DNA from: Phascolomyces articulosus
Taxonomy: Eukaryota; Mucoromycota; Mucoromycetes; Mucorales; Lichtheimiaceae
DNA: 64,000 bases
Assembly (NCBI GenBank): GCA_025677815.1
Contig: JAIXMP010000025.1
Span: 186,001 to 250,000, forward strand
Reading direction: 5' to 3'
In this document: positions 21,791 through 35,679 of the stretch, piece by piece
Position numbering within the stretch: position 1 is the first letter of the stretch
How the letters are laid out: each line of letters opens with the position of its first letter
Notes under the pieces: generated by a model
The model's database searches: none
What the model was told of the DNA's origin: nothing
What the model saw: the letters and a program-made list of their open reading frames with translations, nothing else
Made by a program: the position numbers and the translations under genes

Positions 21791-24700
21791 ATGACCGATT
21801 TTTTCGATCGTCTCGGTAGAAAAAAATCAAAACCAACACGTACCTCTATTGAGTTATCTCGACCACGTCCTGCCCCTCGTAAGTTTTCATTTCGATACAA
21901 TAACAGAAAATGCAATTACTATGCTTAGGAATGAGAGTGGGCCCGTGCGTGTATAATATGCGAGCTGTTCCCTCCTGCTTTATTTTTCTATACTTTCTTT
22001 GTTTTATTGGAATGAGTTCATTCTCACTCAAGTGCCTCTTTACTTTAAATATCACAGAATCAAGGACAGCAGCAACTGGAACAACAGAAGGCGGAACGAT
22101 CGATGTTTCACCGTCATGGCGATCGACAGGTCGGTCTACTACCGGAACAATGAATTATGATTCCGGTAGTACGAACAATAATAGTATTCCTCCACGTTCA
22201 ACTATTCCTGCTGAAAAGAAGCTTGATATAATGTTTAATCAAATGCTTGTAAGTTATTATATATTGGTCCAACGTATGGCAAAATAATAATTGTTAATAA
22301 ATAAGGAATAATAATACTAATACAAATGATAATATAATAACTTTGAATTTATTACCCATTTATTTCCATCTCAACAAAAAAAAAAAAATATAAATACTAG
22401 GACCGACGGGGTATTCATGACGAACAAATACGACGAACCATGCGAGCTTGGGATGTTAATAAAAAATGGCTTATGGTCAATCAAGACAGACAAGCTGAAA
22501 TGTTTGCTGCTTCAGACTCAACAAATCCACCAACAACCATCCAAATCGCAGATCCTATTGCTGGTGGTGTTCCACCTAAATTGAATATTCTCGCAGATAA
22601 AGCAACTGATAAAACGATGTGGTCAAATATGCATAATAATAATATGGTACGATCTCCAGATACAATACAATACCATTACCATCATCATCGAGCAGTGCAA
22701 CATCAACAACAACCGTTTCCAGAACCATCACGGAGTGCGGGTACGTTACGAGGAAGTCGAAGTAGCACTACAAGTAGCAGTGGAGCAAGTACTAGTAGCC
22801 CACGTTCATCAAATGGAAGCAATATGTTCCCAGGATTACTCGAATCCATTCCTGTTGGAGACAGGAATTCACCTGAATATTTCATTCGCAAGTTCATGGA
22901 AACCAATCTTCGTGCAGTTACACCAGCTATTGCAGCTCACCTTGAAGTCAGTCTTCGAACTCGACCTATCGAGTAAGTAATGATATCTTATTTTGTTTAT
23001 TGACGTGTAGATGAATGGTCTAATATTCATTATCATTCATAAATGACATTGTATCCTAAATTCCGATTATTATTATAGTTGGGTTGCACGATTTATTGAA
23101 CTTAAAGGATTACATGTATTAGCACAGAATCTTGCATATTTGAATCGAATACCAGACAGGTTTGAGTCTAGTTTTTTTCTTTTTCTTTTTTTTTAAAACA
23201 ATTTGGGAGTGGAAGAAGACAATAGAATGTAAATGAAAATGAGAACAAGGAAATATAAACTTATAAACTTTATATCACATATAGGAAGGGCAAAGTTCTA
23301 GAAATAGAAATAGAAATTATAAAGGCGATCAAAGCATTGATTAACACCAGGGTAAAAAAAGTTAATTTTTTTCTCGTCATATATATAAAAATAGTTACTG
23401 GCGTAACTAATTCAGATTATATATATTTATAGCGTGGTGGGCAGGAGATCATGGCCAATCCAGAATTTATCCATACAGTCGTATTTTCATTGGTCTCGCC
23501 ACACTGGGTCACGCGTAAATTGGTGTGCGAATTGCTTGTGTTTCTTTGTTATTACCATCGACGCAAAGGATATAATCACGTGCTTAATGGATTTGAACTC
23601 CTGCAACAAAACCGGCAGGATCCGGGTATGTTTGATGCATGGTTAAGAGACTTTGAGCGAACATTGGATGGACGAGGACGTATGGGTACATTTGTTGGCG
23701 CGAATGAAGAATTTAAGCGATTCGGTACATATAATGGCGCGGATAGTCATCTTATGGAATACTCGGTAAAAGAAAAATGAAACAAAGAAAAGGAATTTAT
23801 GGGGTGAATTGAATGGTCAGCCATAAAAAAAAAAAAAAAAACTTGGCAAATATGAGGAGGAAAAGGAGATAATTGATATTTTTGGATAGAAAGGAGCACT
23901 TAACTAACATATGTATACATTTATGGAAATTTTAGCTATCCAATATGATTCTGGCTAATACATTGACAAAAACGCCACAAGAAATTCATGACCGAATCTA
24001 CCTTCGTAATCAACTTAATACGGGTGGTTTCCAATCCCGTATTCTACCCAAACTCGAAAACTTTGACTACCATTTACTAAATATACAAATCGATGCATAC
24101 AAAATTGCAGCTGACAACGATTTTGATGAAGCTTTTGGAGACGAATTCTCACTTTATTCAGATATTTCACAACCTTCTGAACTGTTTGATTTGATCACTG
24201 AGAATTTATCGGATTCACAACGTGCTAGTGAATCGTTATTGGCTATATTACGAAATATGCTTCTAATCAAAGGGGAATCAAATACCAAGTATATTATATT
24301 TTGTTTCTGAATTCCAAAAAAAGAACAAGCTAAATAGATTTTTCCGACCACTAATTCAATTATTTTTTAATATTACAAACATAGAGCGCATTACTATCAA
24401 ATTGTCAGTGCCTTTGTAGGACAACTTGTATTGAATTTACGTACAAATGCATCTGGCGATGATATCAATTCAATCTATGGAGGTTCAGTCAATACGTTAA
24501 TTCAAAAATTCAGTAGTCAAGATAAACTTCAACAGCTTGAAGATGAATCAGCATATAATAGGGAACAAATGATGAAATTAGCTTCCGAGAAACGTGAGTT
24601 AGAATTGGAATTACAAGATTTACGAGTTCACCGACATCACGCTCCTACTCGTGCTATGCCTGGAAACCAAGATGATTCAAGTCGTAAGTATATACTTTTT

Positions 24701-27700
24701 AAATCAATACAGCAATCGAAATCAACAAGAGGGGATAATATATCACTCACATATAAATGTAATTAATAGAAATGCAAGCAATTAAAACGGAAAATGCATC
24801 TTTAAGAGAATTGTTGAAAACGTCGAGGTCAACTATTGCTATGCTACAAGAGAGATTACGTGAAATGGATGCTATAACAGAACGAGAAGAAGATCCATCT
24901 GTACCTGGATTAGTGCTTGGTGAGGAATGGAAAATGGCACGAAAGAAGTTTATAACTTTAAATCCACGACAAGAGGTTTGTATATTTTATATACCAATTT
25001 ATTCGAAGGAAAAGTAAAGTAAAAAAAAAAAAAAAAAAGTTCATGAATAACATGAAAATATCTATACAGGTTCGAGCTGAAGTGGTTACCACAAGTAACT
25101 TGAAGCCAACAAAAGTTGGACCTATAGGGTTTAATGTGCCAACTAGTTTACGTTCGGCAGCACCTATGCGAAAAGATTCCACTGGTAGATATGTCAGCCG
25201 AAAAGGTTCTCAATCAACTTCCACAAGAGTCAATTCGAATGGTAAACAAAATGGATCAAAATCATACTTTTATACTAGTAATGAATGACTTTCTGACTTT
25301 TGAAAAAAAAAAAAATATATAGATATTCCTATATTCCAACCAGGTTCTGGAAGTCCACCAAGTCCAGTACCAGGTAAATGAAAAACCATGAAAATATAGA
25401 ATAAAATTATAGTAGATATGTTCCTTTCTGAATTTCCAATACCTATATAACATACTAATACTTAGTACGACCTTCTGCACCAGCACCTCCACCACTGTCC
25501 CCTTCTCCTCCACTAACTAGTACACAAGGTAAAAAAAATGAGCTAAGCTTATAATATAATTAATGAAAAACCCAATTAACAGTGAAATTATTATTCTGAA
25601 CATATAGCATCGCCTTCACCGCCACCCCCTCCTCCTCCTCCTCCTCCTCCTCCTCCTCCCCCACCACCGCCTGGTACTGCTGCTGCTCCTCCTCCCCCAC
25701 CTCCTCCACCGCGTAAGTATAACCCAGAAGCAATAAGCTATTAAATAAGACGATATAATATGCTAATAATCTCAAACTTTACAACAGCGCCAGGAAGTGA
25801 CGGAGCACCTCCACCTCCACCACCACCTCCTCCCCCTGGATCTAAATCCAACGATACAGAAGGTAACTCTTATTAACGAGTAGATAAATAAGGCATGACA
25901 AATGATATACTAATAATTACATACTATATGTAATAGATAAAAAATCAAATATCCCACCTGTTCCTAGTGGTCCAAAACGCAAAGAATTACAATATTATCC
26001 ACAAGTCAAACTCAAGAACCTACAGTGGCAAAAACTTGAAGCACATAATGTTGATAAGACAGTTTGGACTCTGGAAGGTGTTGATGAAAATGAATTTGAA
26101 GACGTTTTACATCGCACAGGTGAATTAGAGAAAATTGACACATTTTTCGCTGCTAAAGTCAATACACTATTTGAACGTAAATGGAAAGCAAAAATGGATG
26201 AACGTCAAGATGCTATCAAGTTTTTAACCAAGGAAAAATCTCGAAATTTGAGTAAGTTTCTTTTTTCTCCCTTTCTTTTCAAAAAGTCTTATATATCACC
26301 ATGAGAGTAAATAAAAAAGGTAGCAACCGTTATTAACAAACTTTATAATAATAGATATTGCGGTATTGCCACGATTGAAACATTTTGAATCATTTGTTGA
26401 TGTTCGTAAACGAATCCTGGCGGTAGATGATTTATTATGCGCCGAAACATTGTTAGGAAATTTGATTTCTTATGCACCTGGAAAGGATGATGATCTCAAG
26501 ACCATGGAGAAATATATTAAGGCATCTGAAGAAGAACGACAAGCTTTAGATACACCTGAGCAATTTACCATTGAAGTATGTTAAGGAAGAAATTAGATAA
26601 ATAAGATCAACAATATATCTGATGAATCAAATAATTAACTATTCGCTACCTTTCTTTTGTTAGATGATGAAAATCTACAGATATGAGGCACGATTACAAT
26701 TCATGCTATTCCGAGTACAATTTTGGGAACGATACGAACAATTGACTAAGGTATGTGTAGAATTAAACAATAAAAGAATTCACTGCGACTAGATATATCA
26801 GTAGAAGCTTATTTCCTCTTCATTTTTACAATTTAGAATATGACCATGGTAGTCGAAGTATCAGATGCTCTACGAAACTCATCAAGTTTGAAGGAGTTAC
26901 TTTGTGTAAGTTTTTTTTAGTTGTTACATATAATAGTTGTTTATTAGCAAAAATGTTTCATCATTTTAGCGTGAAAATACTAAAAGTAATATTTTTTAAA
27001 TATATTATATAGTTGATATTGATGCTTGGTAACTATATGAATGGTTCTAGTTTCCAAGGTGGTGCATTTGGTATGCGTGTTTCAAGTATCAATAAGGTAA
27101 GAATGGGAGGGGGAGAAGAGAAAAAAGTTATAGTATAAAAGTTTGAAACAACAACTAACGGAACAAAAAAAATCATTCTTTCTAGTTGAGCGATACCAAA
27201 GCATCAACAAATTCTTCAATGACACTTTTGAATGTTTTGGTTGGTATTACTCGTCGTCAATTCCCACATATCCAACGCTTCCAACATGATCTTCGTAATG
27301 TTCAACATGCTGCCCGGAGTAAGTAGAGAGAATCGAGTACAGTAAAATAAATAGAAATAGAAATACTAATACTCAGGATATATTTCATTCTTATTTAACA
27401 AAAAAAAATAGTCATGGCCACAGTCAATGATATGGTTGAACAATATACAGATATGCGTCAAAACTTGAAAAAATTGGACGAAGAGCTTGATACGAAATGG
27501 CAGCAAGATGATATTGAACTTGATGAAGATGATCGATTTCTTGAAGTTATGGAAAAGCATCGAACAGCAGCTTCAGAACGGTTTGAAGAACTCGAAACGC
27601 TCTATCTCAACATGGAAGTCAAATGGAAGGATGTGATGACATTCTATGGTGAAAATCCTAAAGCCATGCGACCTGATGACTTTTTCAGTATCTTTGCCAA

Positions 27701-28238
27701 ATTTGATGCTAGTTGGAAAGAAGCAAATATCGCAGAAGATAGACATTTACAACGACTTGAACGAGAAGCGAAACGAAAGCGCGATGAAGAAGCTCGTAAA
27801 GAACGAATGAAAGCGCTCAAAGATGCAGATGAAACTGCCTTGGATAATATGGGTGGTGATGATGGTACGGGAAGAAAAATAAACACATCCATGATTCAAC
27901 TTGTTTTTGGATATGTAAATGCTAATTCATCTTTTTGCTTTTATAATTCTATAGAACCTCCTGTAAGTCCTGGTGGTACTTTGAGAGAAGATGATCGACG
28001 AATGATGGATAACTTATTAGAAAAGTTACGATCTGGTGAAACTGAAAATAGACAGCGACGTGAACGTAGACGACGACAACAAAAACGTTTACTCCAACAA
28101 CAGTCATCATCTCCATCTTCGCCATTCCCTGAAGAAGACGACCAAGGCAATGACGAAATAATGATAAATGAAATTTCTGCTGAAGATTTACTTAAGAATC
28201 TGCAAGCTGAATCCACCACCCCAATCAGTACTTTGTAA
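21791..28238 (+). CDS. Diaphanous-related formin
   Basis: I assemble 22 exons: 21791-21878, 22058-22248, 22401-22972, 23079-23159, 23285-23351, 23433-23765, 23936-24288, 24385-24683, 24770-24975, 25070-25241, 25323-25373, 25466-25528, 25608-25712, 25788-25862, 25937-26251, 26355-26575, 26664-26750, 26837-26905, 27013-27096, 27186-27318, 27412-27864, 27955-28238; 1433 residues. An N-terminal GTPase-binding/FH3 region (about 75-570, with DWVARFIELKGL and VSPHWVTRKLVCELLVFLCY) is followed by coiled coil and a Pro-rich FH1 (about 788-885). FH2 (about 890-1290) has LKNLQWQKLE, the family's LGNYMNG and a helical lasso. A DAD (MDNLLEKLRSGE, near 1357) precedes a basic RRERRRR patch. Formins nucleate and elongate unbranched actin filaments under Rho control for tip growth and septation. 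Very secure. Confidence 0.96.
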
Positions 28239-28537
28239 TTATAGCCATACACATCCCTTTTCCACCGTTTGTTTTATATATTCATATCTATCCTTTTTTT
28301 TTTTTTACTCGCGTTATTATATTTATGATGTACTTATTTATAATCCCTCTCTCTTTATCATTATATACACATACAACACATTCGTACATATTATGTATAC
28401 CTTTCATTCTACCTTATACATGAACTCATTTTTACACTATAGAAGGTGACTCTTCTTTTTTATCCAATTGGTATATATATTAGTTTCCAAAAAGTCGCGA
28501 AATTTTTCTAAGACAGTGATCATAGCTTTTCAATAAT

Positions 28538-30354
28538 ATGACCCTATTTGTTGCTGTTCACGTAGGAGCAGGTTCGAAATAAATATATTCCACCGTGTAT
28601 GCTCCATGTGTGAATTTGAATCAAGATAATTAATGTAGACATGTACTCATAGGTCATTTATCACGATCAAAAGAATCAAAGTATCGATCGATCTGTGCAA
28701 GGTACATGTCAAAATAAAAAAAAAAAGAATATATACCATTGTGATGCATAATGATGTTTTGTCATGACATAAAATATTAAATGTTTTATTGAGAAAAAAA
28801 AAAAAAAAAAAAAAGAGCATGTGAAGAAGCAATGAAGCTATTAAAGCAAGGTGAAAGTGCATTAGAGGCTGTATCAAAAGCCATTGTGATCCTTGAGGTT
28901 TGTTTCAATATACAGGGAGAGTGATTATTCGCTTTTGACGTATTGTCCACACACAGAGCATAAAAAAACAAACTTTATAATTATTTATACTACTATAGGA
29001 TGATCCCATCACTAACGCTGGTTATGGATCAAACCTTACGTTAAAGTGTACAGTGGAATGTGATGCAAGTGTTATGGATGGAGGTAATCTTAACTTTGGA
29101 GCTGTTGGTGCAGTAAGTGGTATCAAAAATCCAATATTAGCAGCACAAAAAATGGCACAACAAACAACATTATTACCTCTCGGTCGAATTCCACCCACTT
29201 TGCTTGTAGGCCCAGGAGCTAAAGTATGGGCAGGAGAACAAGGTCTTACTCTGGTTGGTGATGATGCATTACTTTCTCAGGATTCAATAAATACTTATGG
29301 AAAACATATTCGGCTACTGTATCAAGAGAGTAGCCATGATGATGATGATGATGATGATGATGAGGGAGTGGAGGAGGATAAATTGGATGATACAGTAGGA
29401 GCTATTGCCATTGATGGCCAGGGAAACGTAGCTGCAGGTGTCAGCAGTGGTGGGATATCATTGAAGTATCCTGGCAGAGTTGGCGAGGCAAGTTATATAC
29501 AACTTTTTATTTTGCCCATTTCCTCCTTTTAAAACAAAACAGATTTAACACGCCTATCTAAAAAAATAAAAGTGAAGGCTGCAATGTACGGATGTGGATG
29601 TTGGGCCAAAAATGCTACAGAAAACGAACCAGCTATTGCGTGTAGTACATCAGGTACTCAAGAAGAAACTATTATATAAACATTGGTAAACCATACAGTC
29701 TTATTCAAGTCCATTGCTAACAATAATGACACTATAGGGACTGGAGAACAGATTATGCGAACGCGGATAACAATGCAATGCGTTGAGCAATTAGAAACCG
29801 AAGATGATATCCCGTCCTGTATTGCTCGCATACTACGTAAAAATTTTATAGATTCTCCATATCTACAAATGTATGATGTAAAATCGGTTGGCATTATTAT
29901 ACTTCGAGCAGTAAAATCAGAGCAAGAGAATGTAAATCATCCTACCGAATGTAATAATAACACTGATAACCATCATAATAAACACCGTATGTATTTTTTT
30001 ACTACTTTATATCGAAATTGCATTGTACTTATTCATCCTACTTTATTATATTAGATGTCGAGTTTTGTTTTGCACATACAACAGATAGCATGGTATTTTA
30101 TATAAATATAATTAATTTATTGAAATATTATGACATTTTTTAAATATATAATGAATACAATTATTATATTAGGGTATTGGTTGTATGTCAGAAAATTCTC
30201 GAAAGCCCAAGGTATGATAATTCCAATTCATTTTATGATGTCTTTTTTTTTTCTCAATTGACTGGAAACTAAAACTATTTTAACATAAAAGACGTTTATA
30301 TCTCGCAAAGCAGCTCATGAAGCCACACGATGTTCTGGTTGGCTTGTTGGATAA
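28538..30354 (+). CDS. TASP1: Taspase 1-like threonine aspartase
   Basis: Nine exons (28538-28571, 28653-28701, 28816-28897, 28999-29487, 29578-29653, 29738-29986, 30055-30092, 30173-30211, 30292-30354) give 372 residues. N terminus FVAVHVGAG and [10 protein letters not shown], then CDASVMDGG, are those of the Ntn-hydrolase asparaginase-2 family. DDTVGA contains the autoproteolysis site before the catalytic Thr, and [26 protein letters not shown] is taspase-specific. Taspase cuts itself into alpha and beta chains and then cleaves nuclear regulators after Asp; the target here is unknown. Just before the cleavage site is a run of eight Asp codons. The intron after GRVGE begins with GC (AG|GCAAGT), the only GC-AG intron found here. 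The first exon has 34 bases. Confidence 0.93.
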
Positions 30355-31806
30355 TAAATTGTATTTTTGTATATTTTAGTATATATCGTTCATTTGAAAT
30401 AATGTTGTACGTACGGCGCATATATAGATAACGTTAATTAGATGGGAAAAGATGCCAAGCGCCACATTTATAAAAGCGATTTTCACATGTACAAAAAAAT
30501 ACCTTTTCACCATTATGTTCGAAGTTATACACGTTTATTGGTATCAGTACTAAACTATTATATCTCGATATCGGAGATGGCATTTCATATTTGTTAAAGT
30601 AACGATGTTGAGATGAGATGATTATTAATACCAGAAAATAATGTTATGTAACAATAATGGAAAGAACAATGATGTTAAATTCAGATACGAACGTCCGCCA
30701 TTTAGTTTTATTTATCATTACCGAAGATATCATTTAATGATGACTGGATTTACCATTTTCATAAATATGTAAAGTCGTATTAGTGTATCCCTTCATAGAC
30801 AGTAATTGATCATAATTTCATATTACCGAACCTTACATGCTATTATAAAAAATGTAATATTAGATGTATAAACAAACCCCTTCATTTACAAGGAAAACCA
30901 GCAGAATAATACAAAATAATGATGAGGGGGACGAGAAGAACTTCACACCACTTAGTACTACGTTTATATATCGTCAGAGATTGTTTTCACATACACTTAT
31001 GTAGCTCTTTCTCGGTTTGTGCCGAATAATCTACAATATAATATTTCCCTGTAAAATATATACAACATGCAACTCCTTAGTATCATTATTACTAATAGTA
31101 TTATAATAACGTATCTTATTTTCAAGGAATAAGTAATAGTATAGAAAAGAAGATGAAGGATGAGGATATAATGGCATTGCTGATAAAGATATAATATATT
31201 TTGTTATTTTTATCAGTTCATTTCATCCCATTTCCCGGAAAAATGGTCTCATTTTGCATATTCTTTTATATATTTCCCTTACACTCCCTTTCTTTTCTGC
31301 AGGGAACATTTATGCTTATTATACATTTGGCTGCAACGTTAATATTTATTAATTGTAAAACGTTTCTCATAAGGAATGGATCTGCAAACTGTCATAAATT
31401 ATAAAAAAAAAATAAGTTTTTGAATGTCAAAGCGCAAATATCGGATGTAGATCTTGCCTTCTTTAGATCATAGTGTCATCTTCTCTCCCCTTCCTCCTCA
31501 CATAGACAACTTTCTTTATCTTCTCTTCTCCCTCCTTCCACCTTTCTTTAGAAAACAACAAAAAATGCAAATCATTTATAGAACAAGATGAAACGGGAAA
31601 ATAAAGGAAAATCGGCATATCTCTTATAAAAAAAAAAAGGCGGGTGCTGTTACATATTCCTTCCCGAAATAGAAATTTATACTTACTATATGAACTAAGA
31701 ATCCTATTTATGTATGCAGTAATAGTATATATAATAGTCTTTTTACCGGGATAGAGTTTTCAAAAGGTAACTTCAAGCTCCTTCTCATTCTTGTTCTAGT
31801 TTAATG

Positions 31807-31843
<37 letters not shown>

Positions 31844-32388
31844 AGGACTGCTGATACCATTTGAGAATGATTGTTCAGAAGAATCCATCTATCGTATGGG
31901 TCACACGAACTTTGTACTTAAAATGCCTGTGCACATAAAAGCATTCCTGTTGAACAACAACATGAAAAAAAAGATTGATATTGTATTATATAATAATTGA
32001 CATGTGTTTTGTTATAATAAGAAAGGGATTGCATATACAAAGTATAATAAAAAGATTAGAAGAAAAAAAAAGAACATACATACAAGATAGGTAAAAAAAA
32101 AAAAAAAAAAAGTAAAAGAAAAATAGATAGGGCATATAGAAAAAAAAAATTGGTAGTTACAGCGCGTCGATTTCTCTAATGTTTATCATATAATAATTTT
32201 TGTTTTTGTAGTAATGATTTGTGAGGTTAAAGGAGTGCTTTTTCCTATTAGTAGTTTTTGACATGTTACACGATGCACGAACCGTGTAGTTTGTTGGTAG
32301 TACGTGCATTACCCAAAATAAAATAAAAATTTGTTGTGTGTATCTTTATATAAATATAACGATGGATATTGATGTAAAAAAAATTTGG
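30355..32388. other. Gene-free AT-rich intergenic region
   Basis: Two kilobases of AT-rich sequence with dinucleotide runs and A tracts. It holds short frames only and no sign of splice-joined coding sequence. Much of the right part may be 3' UTR of the minus-strand gene that follows. Confidence 0.5.
31810..31841 (+). repeat. (AT)n microsatellite
   Basis: An uninterrupted TA dinucleotide run of about 32 bases in intergenic DNA. Confidence 0.9.
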
Positions 32389-33533
32389 TTATTGCTGTTG
32401 TTGACAACGACGATTAGAATTATGATGATGCGATGTTGTAGTGGAAGGAATACAAAATAGTAAACGACGAAATTTTGATTTCAATACTGTTAAAAATGGT
32501 AAAGGGGGTGGTGAATGGGGTAGTGATGAAGCTGATGACGACGATGACGAATGTAATAAGTGGGGGTCACTCGTGGTAGAATTTCTAGTTACAGTCAAAG
32601 CATTATTACTAGTTGTCACTAGGGGACAAGGAGGATCAACATGGTTGCTGTTGCTACTACTATGCAAACTGTTGCCATTATTACTGTTATTGTTGCTATT
32701 GTTTTCTTTGTTGTCGTGATAGGTATTGATTCTACAAGCACTTGTAACATGTTGTTGCCCACTATGACAGCCACCAGTCGTACCGCGATCATTATCATCT
32801 TCTTCATTACTATTAGTGCTGCTTTCACTGCTGTTATCTGGAATAGTGGTGGGTGATGGACTAGGTGGTGTTGGTCCAGGTGGTCGTGGATTATTTGGGC
32901 GAGGCTTCTTTAATTCATGAGGTTGTTGATTTGTTGGTCTATAGGCGCCATCGACCATTCTCGTAATACAACAAACGCTGAGTTGACTCAAGCCGTCGTC
33001 GTGTCTAAAAAAAAGGTATAAATGTATATTTCCATATTAGAAAAATATAGATAACCAGATCAAATATTACAATATAGACTAGTTCATAAGTTTCTCCAAC
33101 GAAAAAAAAAAAAAAATAGAATAAAACTTTACGTTATTTTAACAAGTGACGTAAAGGAGGTGTTTTCTTTGAATGATTGATTCCTTGAATCAATAGAATA
33201 AAAATAATAATTATAATAACAGTTGTTATTGTTCTTGTTGTCGTTGACAATGGTTTTGAAGAATAATAAATAGAAATCAATAATGGACACCAGCAATTGA
33301 TGTGGATAATATGGATCTATGTTTCCTTTTGATGGACGATACTGTTTTAATTTTGATGATTGATGATTATAATAATGGTGATGATGTTGATAATGTCGAA
33401 GATATTGAAAGTTTACGCACGCGCCTTGTATCGACAGGATGATCGACAATGCGTTTGCTTGAAATGTTTGCAATGTTTTTGGTAAAAATTCTTGACGATC
33501 ACTTTTTGGGGTCCCCTCTATATATACCACCAA
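32389..33533 (-). CDS. Uncharacterised Ser/Asn/Pro-rich protein (model incomplete at 5' end)
   Basis: The 3' exon is 32389-33004. Through a phase-2 join (AC|GTAAAG ... TTTTAG|A) it continues into 33133 to about 33533. The joined frame reads SLVKITHDDGLSQLSVCC across the junction and then RMVDGAYRPTNQQPHELKKP. The rest is low complexity: proline-rich, then acidic Glu/Asp, then Asn/Ser runs and a Gln-rich end. The upstream exon may contain another intron (33272-33350 region, GTAAAC...AAACAG, also in frame). No clear ATG is visible; a TATATATAG acceptor near 33513 hints at further 5' exons. No domain recognised. Low-complexity composition suits a regulatory or disordered nuclear protein, but that is only a guess. 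Confidence 0.5.
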
Positions 33534-35679
33534 TGCATATATATATATATAGAGAGGAACAAAAAGAGAGGCAAAAGAATAAAAGATGGTAAAATGATAA
33601 AGAATAGAATAAAGAATTAATAATAATAATAATAGTATAAATAAAAAATAAAATAAAAAAAGAATAAAAATAGGGAAGAGCGTGAGTATGTACTTTTGTG
33701 TACGTGTTTGTGGAAAAGAAGAACAAAATTAAGAAGGTGTATTACAAAAAAACTAAGATTTCTTCTCATTTGAAACTATCAAAAAGCATATTCCAACAAC
33801 ATCCTTTTTTTTTTCTTCTTCTTTTCCATTCTCCACTTCAACTCTCTTTGGATACGAATCTCTCCGCTCTCATTTTATTTTACCCATCTTTTATGATGAT
33901 GATAATAATTTATTTGATGGATAGGATGAAAATTGATTTAAAGTTGGATCTTTTTTTTCATTTTTTCAAAAGTGGTAGTGAAAAAATGAAGATGAATACT
34001 GTATTGAGAAACATGGACTGTGATGGTCGTAAAAAGATCAAAGTTTTTTTAAGGGGCAATTTATATATATATTCGTTATATACTACTATTACTATGAATC
34101 GTATATTTTACAATGTTTACTACTATTACTATATTCTACTCTAATGATACTGCATGCTGCAAATTACGTTTAAGCCGAAGAGGAATATCCTTTTTCTATT
34201 GTTTCACTGGGTAACTCAAAATAAACTTATCAAAACCCTAAACTCTAAATCAAAGTATTTAGGAAAACAAAGTCCTGTAAATTTTATTATGCATGTAAAT
34301 ATTGTTCATTTTGTCTTAGACAATGACGTATCTTCTTATTTAAATTATTAAAATGTCGCGTGTTCATGATGGTTCACAACACGCGGCAATCTAGTCAATT
34401 GTATAACAGGAAGTTTTTATTTATAATAATTAGTGGGCAAAAAAGAAGATATTTATTATTATTATTATTATTGCGAGTATAAAGAAGAGAGTGGAAAGTT
34501 TTTTTTTTGAGGGGAATCAGAAGAGAGAAGAAAATAAGCATGGGTTTCTATTATTTTGGTTAAATGGTTACAAATATAACGAGCAATTGAGGAGTACAGA
34601 AAAGAAAGGGGACAAAGGAATAATTATTATAATATTGATGAAGAAGCTGATAGATGCTGCAGTTGATGATGTGTAAATACGAAAACAAATATGTCTGGAT
34701 GAGAAAAAGGATAAACTAACTTTCTTCTATAAGACTCCAAATACGTTTAGAGTACTACTTTATAATAATATATTCTTCTTCTCCCTTTCTTATTCCTCGT
34801 TTTTCCTCTCTTCTCATAAAACTTTAATTTCAACCAATGATGTATCAACTTGACATGTTTTGCCCAAAGGGATATGTTTGTTTTAGTCTCATTTTCTATG
34901 ACAACTCTTATGTATATCATCGAACAAAAAGATCAGATCGAATAATAATATGTAATCTCAAAAAAAAGGGAGAAAAGGGCTAAGTTGGGGGTGAATAAGA
35001 AGTATACATCCAAACAAAAAAAAAAAAGGCGCTGCTAAATATGGTGTAAGTCCGAAATTCTTAAATGCAGGGACTCTCTTTTTTGAAAACCTAAAAATAA
35101 TTATAAACATTCCCCATGCTTACATTATGAAAGACTATTAGAAAAGAGGGAGATATTAGCATACATATACATAATATTTGTGTAAAGTTGGGAGAGTTAA
35201 AAAGCAAGAGGAGATGTTCGAACCAACAAGTAGAAACAAGAAGAAATGTAGAAGGGTTATAAGGTTTCATCGTATAATAATATTAAACCGATATAGTATA
35301 AAATTTTAAAAAAAACACCTTGGCCCTAAACGAATAAATAACAAACTGATATCTATTATTTTTACACGCGCGACGCAACGATTTATTTATAAAAAAAACC
35401 GGTTTTTCGACTTTTTTTATTATCATTCTCATCCATCTCCATCTAATATTTTATCTATCAACAACACAACGAGAAGAAATCATCCCCATAATAATATATA
35501 CTTGGTAATAGGATAATAATAATGCAGTATTAATGTTACGCATATGTTGTATAACACCAAACAAATAATAAATAATACAAAGAAATGCATTTTTATTTTA
35601 TTACAAAAATCATGCTAGTGGTACAAATTGATCGATTAATGTTTATATAACTATCGTCGCGTGAAGTCTCCTTATTGTT
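33534..35679. other. Intergenic region, AT-rich
   Basis: Includes the probable 5' region of the Ser/Asn-rich gene and the 3' flank of the sulfate permease gene. Triplet runs (ATT)n near 34453-34474 and many T/A tracts occur. A 148-codon plus-strand frame at 33698-34144 is Lys/Phe/Tyr-rich and looks like AT-biased noise. Confidence 0.45.

Noticed and set aside
32441..32856. Plus-strand frames rich in Leu/Val/Ile
   Set aside because: Mirror image of the Asn/Ser/Gln codon runs of the minus-strand gene.
33698..34144. 148-codon plus-strand open frame
   Set aside because: Composition is Lys/Phe/Tyr/Ile-rich and follows local AT content. No motif, no splice context, no Kozak-like start.
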